DNA from: Hirsutella rhossiliensis
Taxonomy: Eukaryota; Ascomycota; Sordariomycetes; Hypocreales; Ophiocordycipitaceae
Length of the DNA: 64,000 nucleotides
Direction: 5' to 3'
NCBI RefSeq assembly: GCF_020360975.1
Contig: NW_025408672.1
Location: forward strand, 1,860,001-1,924,000
Under the pieces are notes generated by a model that saw nothing but the letters and a program-made list of their open reading frames with translations, did no database searches and was not told where the DNA came from. Shown here one piece after another: positions 44,425 to 57,000 of this stretch. The position numbers and the translations under genes were made by a program. Numbering within the stretch: position 1 is the stretch's first letter; every line of letters starts with the position of its first letter.

Positions 44425-47047
44425 ATGTCTTTTTCCAATTCCTTTGGCGACGCCTATCTGATGGGCAAGCTGGCCTTCAAGATCGGCCAGGCTTTCACAA
44501 AGGGCAAGAAGTCTGCCCCGGCCGAGTTTCGGGAGGTGGAAAGCCAGCTGTACTCGCTCAGCGCCGCCCTGAATGCCTTTTCGACGGCCCGCGAGTCGGC
44601 CAGCAGCGCGCCGCTGATCGTCGACGAGTCCAAGCTGCCCAAGAACGTCCCGTCGCACTTTGCCGAGAACCAGGACATCATCCTCGGCATGCTGCGGAGC
44701 TGCAAGGAAACGCTAAGCCATCTCGACTGCATCGTTCAAAAGTATAGCATCATCGCCACGAGCTCCGACTCGAGCGAGCCGCGGCTGAAACGCTGGAGCC
44801 GCGAGTTGAAGTCGGATTGGAAAAAGGTGGCGTGGACGACCGAGGGCGGCGATCTGGCGGCTCTCAGAAGCAACCTCACCATCCAGACCAACAGCTTGAA
44901 TCTCATCCTCGGCGTCGTCATCAAGTAGCGGCCCCCCCCTCTCTTGTGATGGTCCTGGATATTCATACTGATGGCGCGCAGCTCCCAGGCCGAGCGTTTG
45001 CAGAGCGACATGGACCACATCTCCGCCATGCTGGGCGACATACACGAGTGGTATATGGAGAACTTGAAGGGGAAGCCAGCAACGGCAACGCTTGGTGTGG
45101 CCAATGCTCCGGCGTTTGGGACCATGGCCGGGTCAGTGACCGTCCCAGAGGCCGAGGCTCAAGCAAGCCCGTTTGCGGCCCTATTCTTCGAGCTTCATCA
45201 GCAGTCCGGGCCCAAATCGACGCTTGTCTGTCCTCGGGCGTCGCTCAGCCAGAAGATCACGGGCGCCTACTACAGCTCGTCCCTGAAGAGCAACCAGCTG
45301 TTCGGCTGTAACTGTGCTTCTGGCGAGGACTCGCACCGGTCGGCAGTCGAGGCGTACGGCCGTAAGAGCCCTCCCAAAACCTCGGGTCTGCACGAGGTAT
45401 TGCAACGCCGAAGCTAACAATGGTGGGCCAGTATCACCGCTCAGCTTCGCCGCTAGAATCGCCGGCAGCGAGAGGGCCTGGCTCTTGTACAAGGTGGCAA
45501 ACAGAGTCACAGACCAGCTCACAACGCTTGTCGTCAGGGGCGTGCCACCAGAAGGTTTGTCTGCCCCTGGTCAAGGTTCGCTGTACTCGTCGGCTCACGC
45601 CTGTTTTCAGTCATGCACGACTTTGAAGAGCTGCTGGTGCACGGCCTCAGTGTCATCCAGACAAGGCAGATGCTGCGTCGAAGCATGAGCACGATGCTCG
45701 CGCACGCCTCCAACAACGACAAGGGACCCCCGAGGGCGAACATATTGGACCTTGTCAGGTAAACCCGCCCTCCAATGCCTCGTCTGGGCGAATCACTGAA
45801 TTATTCGGGGCTGGGCGTGTGAGCAGCAACGCGACTACTCTACACCGGTCTGTCAATACCGCCAGGTTCACATCGGGCAGCGTCACCTACAGCCGCGACA
45901 GCGTCGAGTTTGTCCAGAAGCTCCACTACAAATCCATCGACCTGGACCGTATCCTCGACGAAGCTGTGCTACCGCAGAGCGCCTTTGAAGAGGAGCGGAA
46001 AGTCGAGATTGTCATCACTTACGGCAAGCAGGAGGCCAAGGCCTCGGCGGACGGCATCGTCCGGACCATACTGGACCGTCAGTCTACGCCCCTTGATAAC
46101 TTGCAATGGTAGGCACCGATACTAATGGGCTCAAAAGTACGCTGGAACTCGGAAACGCTGTACAAAGCCGGGGAAGACGTCGTCTTTATCAAAAACGTGG
46201 GCTGCACAGCGTACGATGCGGGCGAGAGGGCGCCCGACGGCCTCGGCCACGGCTGCGCTCGAATTCGGGTCAGCAGAAGGTAGGTGTCTTCCCTTGGAGA
46301 AGAAGCCGTTAAGCCGTGCTCCGACGGGCTCAATCTCGCAGGCGCCGCGCAGTTCCACCAAGAAATGGAGGATATTCGGATGGGCCTCTTTGTGATTCAC
46401 CTCGAGCACCCGCGAGACGACGAGAAAACTCTGATCAAGCTGTGAGTAGTGGGCGGACGGGGAGCAGACTTGGCAGGAGTGTTGGCGCCGATCAATATCT
46501 CGTGGGGGCAGACAGGCGCAGGATGTGCACACGGAGAGAATGCACATCTGCGATGCTGATATACACATTCTGCAAAACACGACCACGCAGCGGCTCCGGC
46601 TTGTGGTGCGAAGCAAGAATGGGTTCTCGGTCCTCAGCCAAGAGTGTACGAAAAAGCTTCTCCCACGCACCCCCCTTTTCTGTTCTCCAAAGAAAGTTGG
46701 ATGGGGGGGGGCATTCTGACTGACACCCGGGCCAGTGACCAGAGACTTTTTCCAGACGCTGGCAACTCGCAACCGCCCAGACTACGGGACGTTGTCGTAC
46801 GAGGTGTACATGGACGCTTCGGGCAAGAGAATCGTCAAGCGTTGCCGCCACGGATTTACGCACCTCGTCTTCTCCGACAGCAAGAGTGAGTGGCGAGCCT
46901 TGCGGGGGAGGCTTGTCCTGAGCAATCGCGACTGACGCAGCCACAGTTGAGCGGGTGTTTGCCATGGGGCTTGCTGCAGTAGGGGGGCCGTCGCGACAGT
47001 ATCTGACAGAGGGAACGCAGCCCATGGAGGGCGTTGTCGAGGGGTGA
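44425..47047 (+). CDS. unrecognised multi-exon fungal protein with helical N-terminal domain
   Basis: I do not know a function. Exons supported by splice sites and frame: 44425-44924, 44982-45361, 45432-45554, 45611-45758, 45827-46108, then an unresolved part, then 46342-46441, 46512-46645, 46736-46885 and 46947-47047. The N-terminal ~200 residues (MSFSNSFGDAYLMGKLAFKI, VESQLYSLSAALNAFSTARE, LVLG-like SLNLILGVVI|NSQAERLQSDMD) are helical and resemble the N-terminal domains of fungal STAND/helo-like proteins. Then AARIAGSERAWLLYKVANRV, HYKSIDLDRILDEA, LEFGSAEG|AAQFHQEMEDIR, LRLVVRSKNGFSVLSQ|ELTRDFFQTLA and a short C-terminus ending in EGVVEG. It is the last normal gene before the AT-rich block. 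Between 46109 and 46341 no reading joins both sides cleanly with common splice sites, so this part may hold one or two more introns or a lesion. Confidence 0.65.
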
Positions 47048-47690
47048 GGGTGTGCGATATGGCGGGAATGCCGTGCGCAGGGGTTTGTGTTTGCAGCACC
47101 TCTTGTCTCTGATACCATGCGGGCGACATTGCTTATATTCAAAGGTGTGGCTTTGCATGAGCTTTTAGTTTCTTCGGTATTCTAGGCCAGGTCGCTCTCA
47201 GGGGGAAAGGTGTAGCTGTCACGAGACTGGCAGGAGATATAACAAGCACTAATATCACTCCCACTTAGGGGTGCCCTTATTTTGGCCAAGTGGTATTCAA
47301 TGTGATAGTTATGAGCCCGGGAGGGAAGGCGCTAGCCTGACCTATAACTTCCGGAAACTGCGCATATGTGCAAGAGTAGAAGTAATCGCACTTATACGTA
47401 TCTGTTGAGGAGAGTGGGCATAAGAGGCCACAGTCATGCCCAGTGGACCCAATAGTTATGCACAAGGAAGCCTGCCTGACCAACATGACTCCCCTAGCCC
47501 AAGGACATTATATAGGCCTAACTTAGGTATAGGAATATCCTAATGCCCTCTTTGGCTAGCTATGTGTAGTCACTGTACCTATATAAGCCCCTCCCTTATC
47601 CTAATAGATAGACTAAGATATATATCACTAAATTCACCTTTCTATGCCCCTATTTCTTTTACTATGCTCTTAAGCCCCTGCTTAAGAGTT
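47048..47690. other. boundary of the AT-rich block
   Basis: Composition changes from gene-like to AT-rich across this stretch. TpG and CpA are still frequent up to about 47.6 kb and nearly vanish after it. It contains TATA-like sequence (CTATATAAGCCCC at about 47580) and two tRNA-complementary sites, which suggests LTR remains, but I could not match an LTR pair. Confidence 0.5.
47308..47320 (+). other. candidate retrotransposon primer-binding site (unmutated)
   Basis: GTTATGAGCCCGG is complementary to the anticodon arm of initiator tRNA-Met (GGGCTCATAAC), the half-tRNA primer used by copia-type elements. No further element structure is clear beside it. Confidence 0.4.
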
Positions 47691-47700
47691 ATAAGCCCGG
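47688..47700 (+). other. primer-binding site of copia relic (RIP-altered)
   Basis: GTTATAAGCCCGG, the same initiator-tRNA-Met complement with TGA changed to TAA, as RIP would do. Preceded by CTTAAGA, also found before the site at 63,523. Confidence 0.5.
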
Positions 47701-50700
47701 CCTACACGGCTAGATTATCTTTTGCCCGCCGATATTAACTTTAAAGCTATTTACTAGCTATTAACGCCGTTATAACGCTTAAATCGTGGTATTAAGGCAA
47801 GGAACCTAGCTATACTAAGGGGCACTACTAGAAATACACGAATTATATAAATTATATATCCCTTAAAGAAGGATATTACTTATTAAGCTAGAACCCTTAA
47901 TTTTCCTAAGATAACGTTAAAGGAAGTAAGAGGGGATAATTATATCGTAAAACTAAAGGAAAGCCTCGATTAGACCCTATAGATTAAGGGGATTAAATCG
48001 TAGGCCTAGACTTACGAGATTTAGAAATATACTAACCTAGACGGTATAAAAGAGCTTAAATAGCCCTAATAGCTAGACTAGGAGTAATTTATTATTAACC
48101 TTAAAGGGAGACTATCTTAATAAGAAGATAAAACCGAGGCTACGTTCCTAGCGAGGCGAATAGGCTATAATAAACGATACTAGGATATAAAGGACTCCTT
48201 TTATAACCTCGAGAAAAGGTTCTAGCTATAATTCGATCGCTATAAGGTCTAGTAGAAAGCCCTAATCGCACTTAAAGAATTAATTAAGAAAACGATTAGT
48301 AAAGGGCTTTAAGGGATAACCTTAATATATAATAGCTTAAGAGAGAAAATTAAGGAATTAAAGAAGTAAGCCTAACCTTTAAGGGTAAAGGAGAAAAAGC
48401 TAATTTATAAGAGATATACGACCTCTATTAATAAAAGAGGCACGCGAGACTAGAAAGTATAGGTAGAATAGCTCGACTAAATTATTATAGATTTACGAGA
48501 CCTTAAGGTTAATATACTTAATAATATAAGAATTAGATAGGATTTTCTTATAGCGGTAGACGAGTAGGACCTATATTAGTCTATAATAATAAGGGCTCTC
48601 GACCTCTATAACGAAAGATATAGTAAAGATTAACTTCCCTTAAGGAACCTAATCGCTAACTTTAAATAAGAATATACCTATAGGAAGAAGTTATAACTAC
48701 CCGTAAAAAGGGGAAGCGCTAATTAAATCTCTAGGAAATTAGACACCTAAGCTAAATACGCTAGCTATAAGTAGCACGTTAATAGCTTAATAAGCTAGTA
48801 GGAAAATTACTACTTACTATAGGTAATATATAATAAGAAGCCCCTATTAAGCTAGAAATATAGTAATCTAGCTAAATAGAATATAGAAAAACAGCTAAAA
48901 GACTATCTAAACGAGAAAGTAAAATATATGGCCTAGACCCTTAGTTCCTACCTTAAAGGAAGAGAACTAGTAGATACTATTATTAGTAATAACGGGCTAG
49001 GAAAGACTATTAATATAGTTACTCTATCTAAGGTAAACACGGCTATTAAGGGAACGCTATTACTTACCGATAAATTAAAATATAACTTAAGGGCCGATAT
49101 TAACCTCTTTAATAACCTAGGTTAGTTTTAGGAAAGAACCTTTAAATAGGGTTCTAACGACAAAGTCTAGGTTAAAGACTAAGCCTTTAAGGTATAAGGA
49201 ATAGGAATAGTAGTTATCCCTATAATTAATAGTAAAAAGATAACCTTATTAAATGCTTACTTTATCCTAGAAATACCGATAAGTATCTTCTTAGCTAGGC
49301 TAGGGATAATAGTAGGGATATTCTAGAACTAGCTCCTAGGATACCTCTATTTAAAACCTATAAAGGAGGTTTATATTAAACTAACCGACTTTAAAGGTTA
49401 ATTTATAATAGGAATACTCCTATAGTATAAGTAGGTATTCGTAGTTATATAAGCGCCTAAGCTACTAACTAAGGGGGTAGGTAACCTATAGTATCGCTGC
49501 CTTAGGTATCCTAGTCTAAGATTACTAAAGAAGCTATTAAAAGCCTACCTAGGTACTAAGCTTTAAGGCCCTATAATATATAGCTATTAAGTATACGTAA
49601 TAAGGAAAGCTAAGAGGGAAGTCTTTAGAAAAATACTATCTTTAAGGCCTAAAGGTCTAAGGGTATAAGTTAGCTTTAACCTTTACCTTAGCCCTATAAT
49701 AGTATATAATAGGGAAAAGAACTTCGCTTTATTTACCTATATAAATATATCTATAAGGTTCTATTACTTAATAGAAAGAAAAATAGGTATTAAGGATATC
49801 TTTAATAACTTTATAGCGTTACTTAAGACTTAGTATAAAGTTAAAATAACTATATTAGTTACTAATAGGGAAAGGGCTCTTTTAATAATAGAATAAATAG
49901 ATTATATAACTAATAAAGGGATATAAGTTATATAGTTAGCCCCTTTAACGCCTATATAAAATAGTTATATAGAGAGATTAAAGGTAATAGTAAAGGAAAA
50001 AGTAAGAGTTATAAGGCTTAACTTAAAACTTCTAAAAGAGCTATAGCTAGAAATATACCGTATAGCGGTATACTTACTTAATATAATACCCTTCGAATTA
50101 TATAATTATAGCTAGTAGAGCCTATATAAGCGTTAGTAGACCTAAATAAAAGAAAATAATCTACTATATTACTATATTAAAGATATTAAACTAGATATTA
50201 TATATTTAAGGGTCTTTAGTTATATAGCGTTCCTAATAATAATTATAGTATTAGAATATATTAAGTTATATAAGACGTAATTACCCCTTAAGTAGAGAGC
50301 TTATATCGGCTACCTAGTAAGCTATAGGTCTACTTAATAATATATTATATAAATACCGTTAATTAAATAGAATAAACTAATAGTATTAGCTAATATATAG
50401 TTTAATAAGTCTATAAGCTACGATATAAAGAGAGAAGAGTAAGCCTAGCTAGTCTAAATATATAGCTATAATATCCTTAGAGATATAGCTATAACCGATA
50501 TTATAAATAGTAGGGAACCTAAAACCTTTAAGGTACTAAGTTTATCTAACGATAATATAGATAACGGTTAGATACTAGAAGAAGTAATTACCCTCCTATA
50601 GGACCTATTACCCCTATATACTTTAGAAGATTAGGGATTAAAGACGCCTTTATAGGGATTATATAGATATATATATCTTTCCCCTCCGGAAATAGTAGGC

Positions 50701-53140
50701 CTAGGGATAGAGATTTTAATATTACCCCTTCTACTTAATACTATATTTAATACAGAGTTATTAAGCTCTATACCTCCTACGCCTATAATAGATACTATAG
50801 CTAGCAACCCCTCCTATATCTTATTAAGGAGATAACTTAAAGATATAATACCTATATTAATCGACTTATCTCCTTAAGATAAACGTAATAATATACCTCT
50901 TAACCTAAGGGGTAAAGGAACGATTATAGTATAAGTTTAAGAAGATAACCCTTAGTCTAAACCCTATACCTTTAACCTAGCGGTTAGTAGGGCTAGCTTA
51001 AGGATATTATAAATATAAGAATAACGTAGATAAAAGGATACGTTATAAGGGATTAACCTAAGTAACGTTATTAAAGGAAAACGAGCTTATAGGCCTAAGA
51101 AATCCCTTATTAATAATATTATTATAAAGGTAAGTAAGTATAAGCTTTATATTAAAGATATACTGCCTCCCCCTACTTCTTTTAACGCGGTAATAGCTTT
51201 AAAATTAGTATATAAGTAGAAGGAAGCTATAGACCGCGAAATAATGGAAAACCTAGTAAGGGGTATATAAAAGACTATCTTAAAAGCTATTATTAAATAG
51301 AAAGGTTACTTCTTAATCCCCTTACGTTAGGTCTTTATATATAAGACCGATAAATAAAGGTATATTATACGCTTTAAAGTATATATTATAGTTTATAGAG
51401 ACTTATAACCTAAAGGTAAAGAGGATATATATAGCTATACTACGAGCACGAATATTTTAACTATTAATAGCCTTCTACTACCTTAAAGACTTTAAGACGG
51501 AATAATATAACGTAAAAATAGTATTTCTATATATAATCCTACGCTAAGAGGTCTATTACTAGCCTCTACTAGGATTCTTAATGCTTAGGCTATGCCTAAA
51601 GCTATTAAAAGCACTATATAGGCTTTATATCTCCTTAAAGCTATAGTTTAAAGAGATATCTAGTTTCTTTACTAAACTAAGAGCCTAGTAGCTAGTAAAA
51701 GACGCCTATATACTAGTCTATAAGGGCGTTATTATCTTTATCTTTATAGATAATATTATTATAATATATCTTAAAGGGCAAAAATAAGATTAAGAAGAGC
51801 TATATAAGGCTATTATAAAGAAATATACCGTTATATATATAAGAGAGCTACGCTAGTTCCTTAGCATTAAGATTATTAAGGATAGAGATCTTAAGAAGAT
51901 ATAGCTCTTATAAGCTTCTTATATCTCTAAGACTATAAAGAAATATTATATCCTTAATAATAATATCCTTTATAAGCTTAAGATCCCGCTAATAATAAAA
52001 GAGCTCGTCCCCTATAAAAAGTAGGACGTAAAGGAAGAGATATATAAATATATCTCTTTAATTAAGTCGCTTATTTATCTAGTAATTTATACTAAACTAG
52101 ATATTATATTTATAGCTAGAAAGCTAGCTTAATATAATTATAACCCTAGGCCGCGCTATAAGTATAAAGTATATAAGTGCCTAGCTTACCTTTATTATAC
52201 GAGAAACCGCTATATTTACTTTATAGCAATAAACCTAATAAGGCAGCTAATATATATATCCGACTCTTTATACGCCGATAACTTAAAAACTAAGAAGTCT
52301 TTATAAGGATATATATTCCTACTCCTTAGTAGGCTAATTAACTAGAAAGCTACTAAGCAAGCTATTATAATAACGTCCTTTATAAAAGCTAAATTATTAG
52401 TACTCTTATAGATAGCTAAGGAATAGGTAGTATTTAGATAGCTAATTAAGGAGCTTAGTATTAGTATTAAAGGGACTATAGAGCTTTAGTATAATAACCT
52501 TTAGACTATTAAGCTTCTAATTAAATTAAGGGTAAAGCTTAAGACGAACCTTAAGCACGTTAATATTTATAGATACTAGCTTTATTAAGAGGTATAGTAA
52601 GATCGAATATAAGTTAGCTAGATCGTATTAGTAAATAACCAAGCTAATAATATAATAAAGGCGCTTATATACTAAAAGTATTAAAGCTTTATTAAGTAAT
52701 TAGGACTAGTAATATAGCTAAAAGATATATTAAGAGATAATATACCTAACTACTATATTAAGGCGTAATATCTCCCTATTATAGTAAACTTAATAATCGC
52801 TAGATCCTAATAATAAGAGCACTACTATATATACTAAGATTAAGGGATTCTAATAGTATAGTTAGATCTTAATTTAATTAAGAAACTATAAAGATCTAAG
52901 GGGTAAAAGTTAGCCTTATTTACTACTAAAAAGTAAAGCTATTACTAAACTACCCTTTAAATAGTATAATACTATAATACTTAAACTTATAATAATTATA
53001 ATAGCTTTATTAAATTAAAACTAATTAATATAAGAAATATATTATTAAAAAGCCTACCTTTAAGATTATTATTATTATTAAGATTACGCTAAGGACCTAG
53101 CTAGAAGTATCTAGAACTTTAATATTAAATAGGAGGGAAA
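47700..53140 (+). mobile_element. Ty1/copia retrotransposon relic, heavily RIP-mutated
   Basis: No open frame over 60 codons in this span. Reading through stops on the plus strand gives copia domains in the copia order: gag-like sequence near 47.9-48.9 kb; integrase near 49.7-50.1 kb (ILVTNRERALL, then NSYIERLKVIVKEKVRVI); reverse transcriptase near 51.2-52.1 kb with IFIDNIIIIY at 51741-51770 where FVDD is expected; and RNase H near 52.25-52.44 kb (SDSLYADN, then KTKKSL-GYIFLL). CpA and TpG are both almost absent and TpA dominates, the footprint of RIP on both strands. A purine run near 53,131-53,148 could be the polypurine tract. I could not identify an LTR pair, so the ends are approximate. 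Confidence 0.8.
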
Positions 53141-53488
53141 AACTAAAGTACTTAGGGGAAAACCCTCCCCTCTTTTAGTATAGGTCTGCCTTAAACGAGG
53201 TCGTAGTAGTAGTATATAGGAAATTTACGCCGGCTACCGCGGGCTCCTCCCGCGATATCGTATCTCGGCGCGGGCCCTCTTAGGCCGTAGCCGCTACTAT
53301 CCTAAGCGGCCGCGGCCTAGGCTCGCTAGCCCAGGCCTAGGGTTATAGGTAGTAGTCTCTCTCCGGGGCCCCGACTCATAGGCGCCTTAATTTACTATAG
53401 CTCCCGCGTCGTAGCCGCGTAGCCGCGGTCGCGTCGGCTTATCTATCTATTAGTTAGTAGGGCAGGTAATATCCGGTTACTAGGCCGG
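53141..53488. other. CpG-rich pocket inside the RIP block
   Basis: About 300 bp with many CG, GC and CCGCGG-type words but nearly no CpA or TpG. No gene. Together with 61,375 onward it is the DNA into which the gypsy element inserted. Confidence 0.6.
53484..53488. repeat. target-site duplication GCCGG, left copy
   Basis: Directly outside the 5' LTR; identical GCCGG follows the 3' LTR at 61370-61374. Confidence 0.9.
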
Positions 53489-53972
53489 TGTTACGACCAC
53501 GGTCCAGCGAACCGCGGGGACCAACACATATCACGAGGTCACGTGACGTGGGGAGCAAGGAATATTAGACAGACCGACGGGCCAATTAAGTTTAGAGCGA
53601 CGGGTCACTCTAGCGCTCTAACGCTCTACGGCTAGGATCGTAGGATCGCTCTAGCGCTCTAGCGCTCCTAGACGACGGGATCACCTAGCGCTCTCGGCGA
53701 TCTAGGGAAGCTCTCGAGATATATAAGGAAGGAACGGAACACTCTTTTAGATAGATAGCTCGATAGCTTTTAATATTATAATTATTACGATCTCTATTAC
53801 GATCCTATCTTTAATTCCGATTACTTAATTACCTAGTTATAGTCTATAGTCTACGACCTCCGACTTATTACTAACGTAATATACTTATTATTACTTAGAC
53901 TACGCCCTATTATATCTGCTAATATAAACCCCTCGATAGGTTTATCCCTTAGGAATAATACCGGTCGTTATA
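53489..53972 (+). repeat. 5' LTR of gypsy element
   Basis: 484 bp, same length as the 3' LTR and closely matching. Differences are mainly C-to-T or G-to-A type (for example CTACGGCTAGGATCG here against CCACGGCTGGGATCG in the 3' copy). Contains ATATATAAGG, a TATA-like promoter. Confidence 0.93.
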
Positions 53973-54059
53973 CGTTAAAAGCTCTTATTTAGTATAATAC
54001 CGCGTTACTCTAAGCAATATCGCAACTATTAATATGCCTATATAGCAAACTAGATTAAC

Positions 54060-57000
54060 TAACTCTAGAGCTACTATGTCGCCTTAGGATATAATGCGCG
54101 AGATTATTACCCTTCGATAAGAGGTATAGTTACTTAGGAACGGAGGAGGCAACGGATAAGTTAGGGACCTTAGAGAAGCAGTTAAACTAAAATAGCTAGG
54201 ACTATTCGACGGTACTTATAGCACTCTTTAAGACTTTCTTACCTAACTTAAGGCCTACTACCGGTTTTACCCGACGAAACTTTCGAACCTAGTCGAAAAG
54301 GTACTCTACGTAGGAAATTGTTTATCTAGAACGGCACTCGCTTAGTTTAGACCTATTATAAGGGACTATCTCGACAACTAACTAGCACAACGAAATAGCG
54401 AAACGGACGAAGTCTTTGCTAGTTTCTAAGGATTTAAAGAAGCTATTACTAAGGTATTCGGAACAACCGACGAAGAACGAGAAGCTAAATAGAAACTTCG
54501 AGAACTCCGATAAAGGACCTTAGTATCGGACTATGCTGCTAAATTCCGTTAAGTTACCTTAAAACTTAAATAGGACGACGAACCCCTTATATCGCGATTC
54601 TACGACGGACTTAGGGAAGAAGTTAAGGACGAACTCTATAAGGAAGATCGACCCGATAGCCTCTTAAACTATATCGCTATAGTAGTACGAATCGACGATA
54701 GATAGTATACGCGACGCTAAGAAAAGAAATAAGGAAGAGGAAACTAGAACCCTTCCTATAGGAATAACTTTAACCGACGCGCTAACTATAAAAAAAAGCG
54801 CGAAACTCCTATTACCTACGCCTATATAACTAACCTAGGCAGGATAGATCTAAATATAACATAGAAAAGCAAAGGAAAGTATTTTAACTACGGGAAACCT
54901 AGACATTACTCTAAAGAATGCAGATAACCTCGCAAGGAGAAGAAAACCTACTAGGCACTAACCCTAGAAGGTAAGAAACACCTAAACGCTACTAATAGAT
55001 AGGAACTAAAGCATAAACTCCTTAGTTAGACTATATACTACGACGACGAATGCACGGTATACTTAAGCGATAAGAACGGTACCGGATAGTTCCTAAAGCT
55101 ACTAAAGAAGACCCTTGCAATAATATAACGAAGGGATCCTAAAACACAGAAATAAGTTAAATTCGTAGAACTAGAACACCCCTATCCTAAAGGAGTCTCC
55201 TAAGACTAGATTAGGAAGAACGGCAAACGATTCTAGGAAGATATACGAAATAAAAATCGATAATAACGACGGGCAGTCTATAAATAATATAATAAAGAAG
55301 ATACGGACGTAGCCCTTATACTTACGAAACTCAGACAATAACCTAAAGAAGAACAACGAAGTATCGACGATATAAGCTCTAAAGAATAAGAAATACCTAG
55401 AGAAACGGAAGATAAGAACGAACTCGTACTACCACCCTCGCTACTAAGGGAAAATGCTACGATTAGAGAATACGCTCTATAATTCGAAGAATTCGAAGAA
55501 ATGCTTAAAATTAGAACCTAATAAATACCTTAAATTCTCACGGAAAACCAATAAGCTATATTAATTCGATATTAACCGGCACCACGCGGAGGAGACTACG
55601 CTATAGCTATCGCCGTAGTCGATACCTTTATAGCTCTATAACGAGAATAGCAACCACGAGGAGAATTTAGAGACGATCTATAAACACTACTTACTTACGA
55701 GCACTATAAGCATATTTCATAGATATTATACGTCTACCTAGATTGCATAACATACTTCTAGATAAAGGCACGACACGACGCCTTCCCGGTTAGATTCGAA
55801 GGATAAGTACTTTCGAAACCCTACCTAAGCATAGAACTAGACTACTAGAAAATCGATTAACGATACCCGAACGACTAAGTTATATTATTAGAACCCGATT
55901 ACGGCACGCTACTCGAATGCCGCGATAATTACGGTTTATTAACGAGATATCTTTCGGAGATATACAAAATCTATAAACACGCTAAAATAGAGGAATAGCA
56001 TAACGCTACTCGCTCTAAGGCATCCGAACTATTAATCTTCTAAAGACTCACGCAACGAATTAAATACGATAAAGAAGATTATAACGAATATGTATACCCG
56101 AACTATAGAGTTTATAAACACGAAAAAGCATAAGCATAGCATAAACGATATAACGGTGCACTAAAAGATTTTTAGCGACACGTACGAAGGCTATAAGCCG
56201 TATTCGACTAAGGAAAAATCGATATAAAAACGCTACGCGAAAAACAGAAAGACGCTAAACGAAAACTCGACCTTTAGTATAAAAACGAATAGAATTGCGA
56301 AGCATAGTACGCAATTAACTACGAAGTAGCATAATATAAACGATATAGCGTTAAGAAATAAGAAATCTTCGATTAGCTATAAGAAATCAGTCTCTTAAGC
56401 CCCGACACGATACTACGCGACGAAAATATAAAGAAACGATATTAATAATAAATCGAAGAAGAATACCTAAATAAAACGAATAAGGACTAGGCAAAAACCG
56501 AGGTACGCTATCTATAAAAGGGCTATAGACTAGCACGACACGATAAGATCTAAGGACCCTATATATAGCAACGGCAAGCTATAGCGACTAAATAGTATTA
56601 GATATCTAAATCGCGGGACATTACGCACGCATACTTTTAGACTACGGCGCGATAGGCAATTACGTTTTACCTAGAGTCGTTAATCGTTACCGACTTATAT
56701 AGAGATATAAGATAGATCTATATAAACTTACGAACATCGAAGGAGAGGCCTTTAACTATAACAACGGAATTATTAATATTAAGATTAATTACCTCGATAT
56801 TAATATCTAGGGCCACGACGAACGAGTTAACTTCGATATTATAGATATTAAAGAACACGACCTTATATTAGGACTTCTATAGCTATAGGAGAGCAACCTA
56901 CTAATTAACTAGAGAACTAGCTAGCTACGTTAGGACGAAGACGTAAGTTTCTAGGACTAGCAGATTTAGAAGAAAGCAAAATTTTGCGATAATTTAGCCA

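Noticed and set aside
47140..47690. LTR pair for the 47.7-53.1 kb copia relic
   Set aside because: The sequence before the primer site was compared by eye with 53.1-53.5 kb and no matching copy was seen, so no LTRs are annotated.
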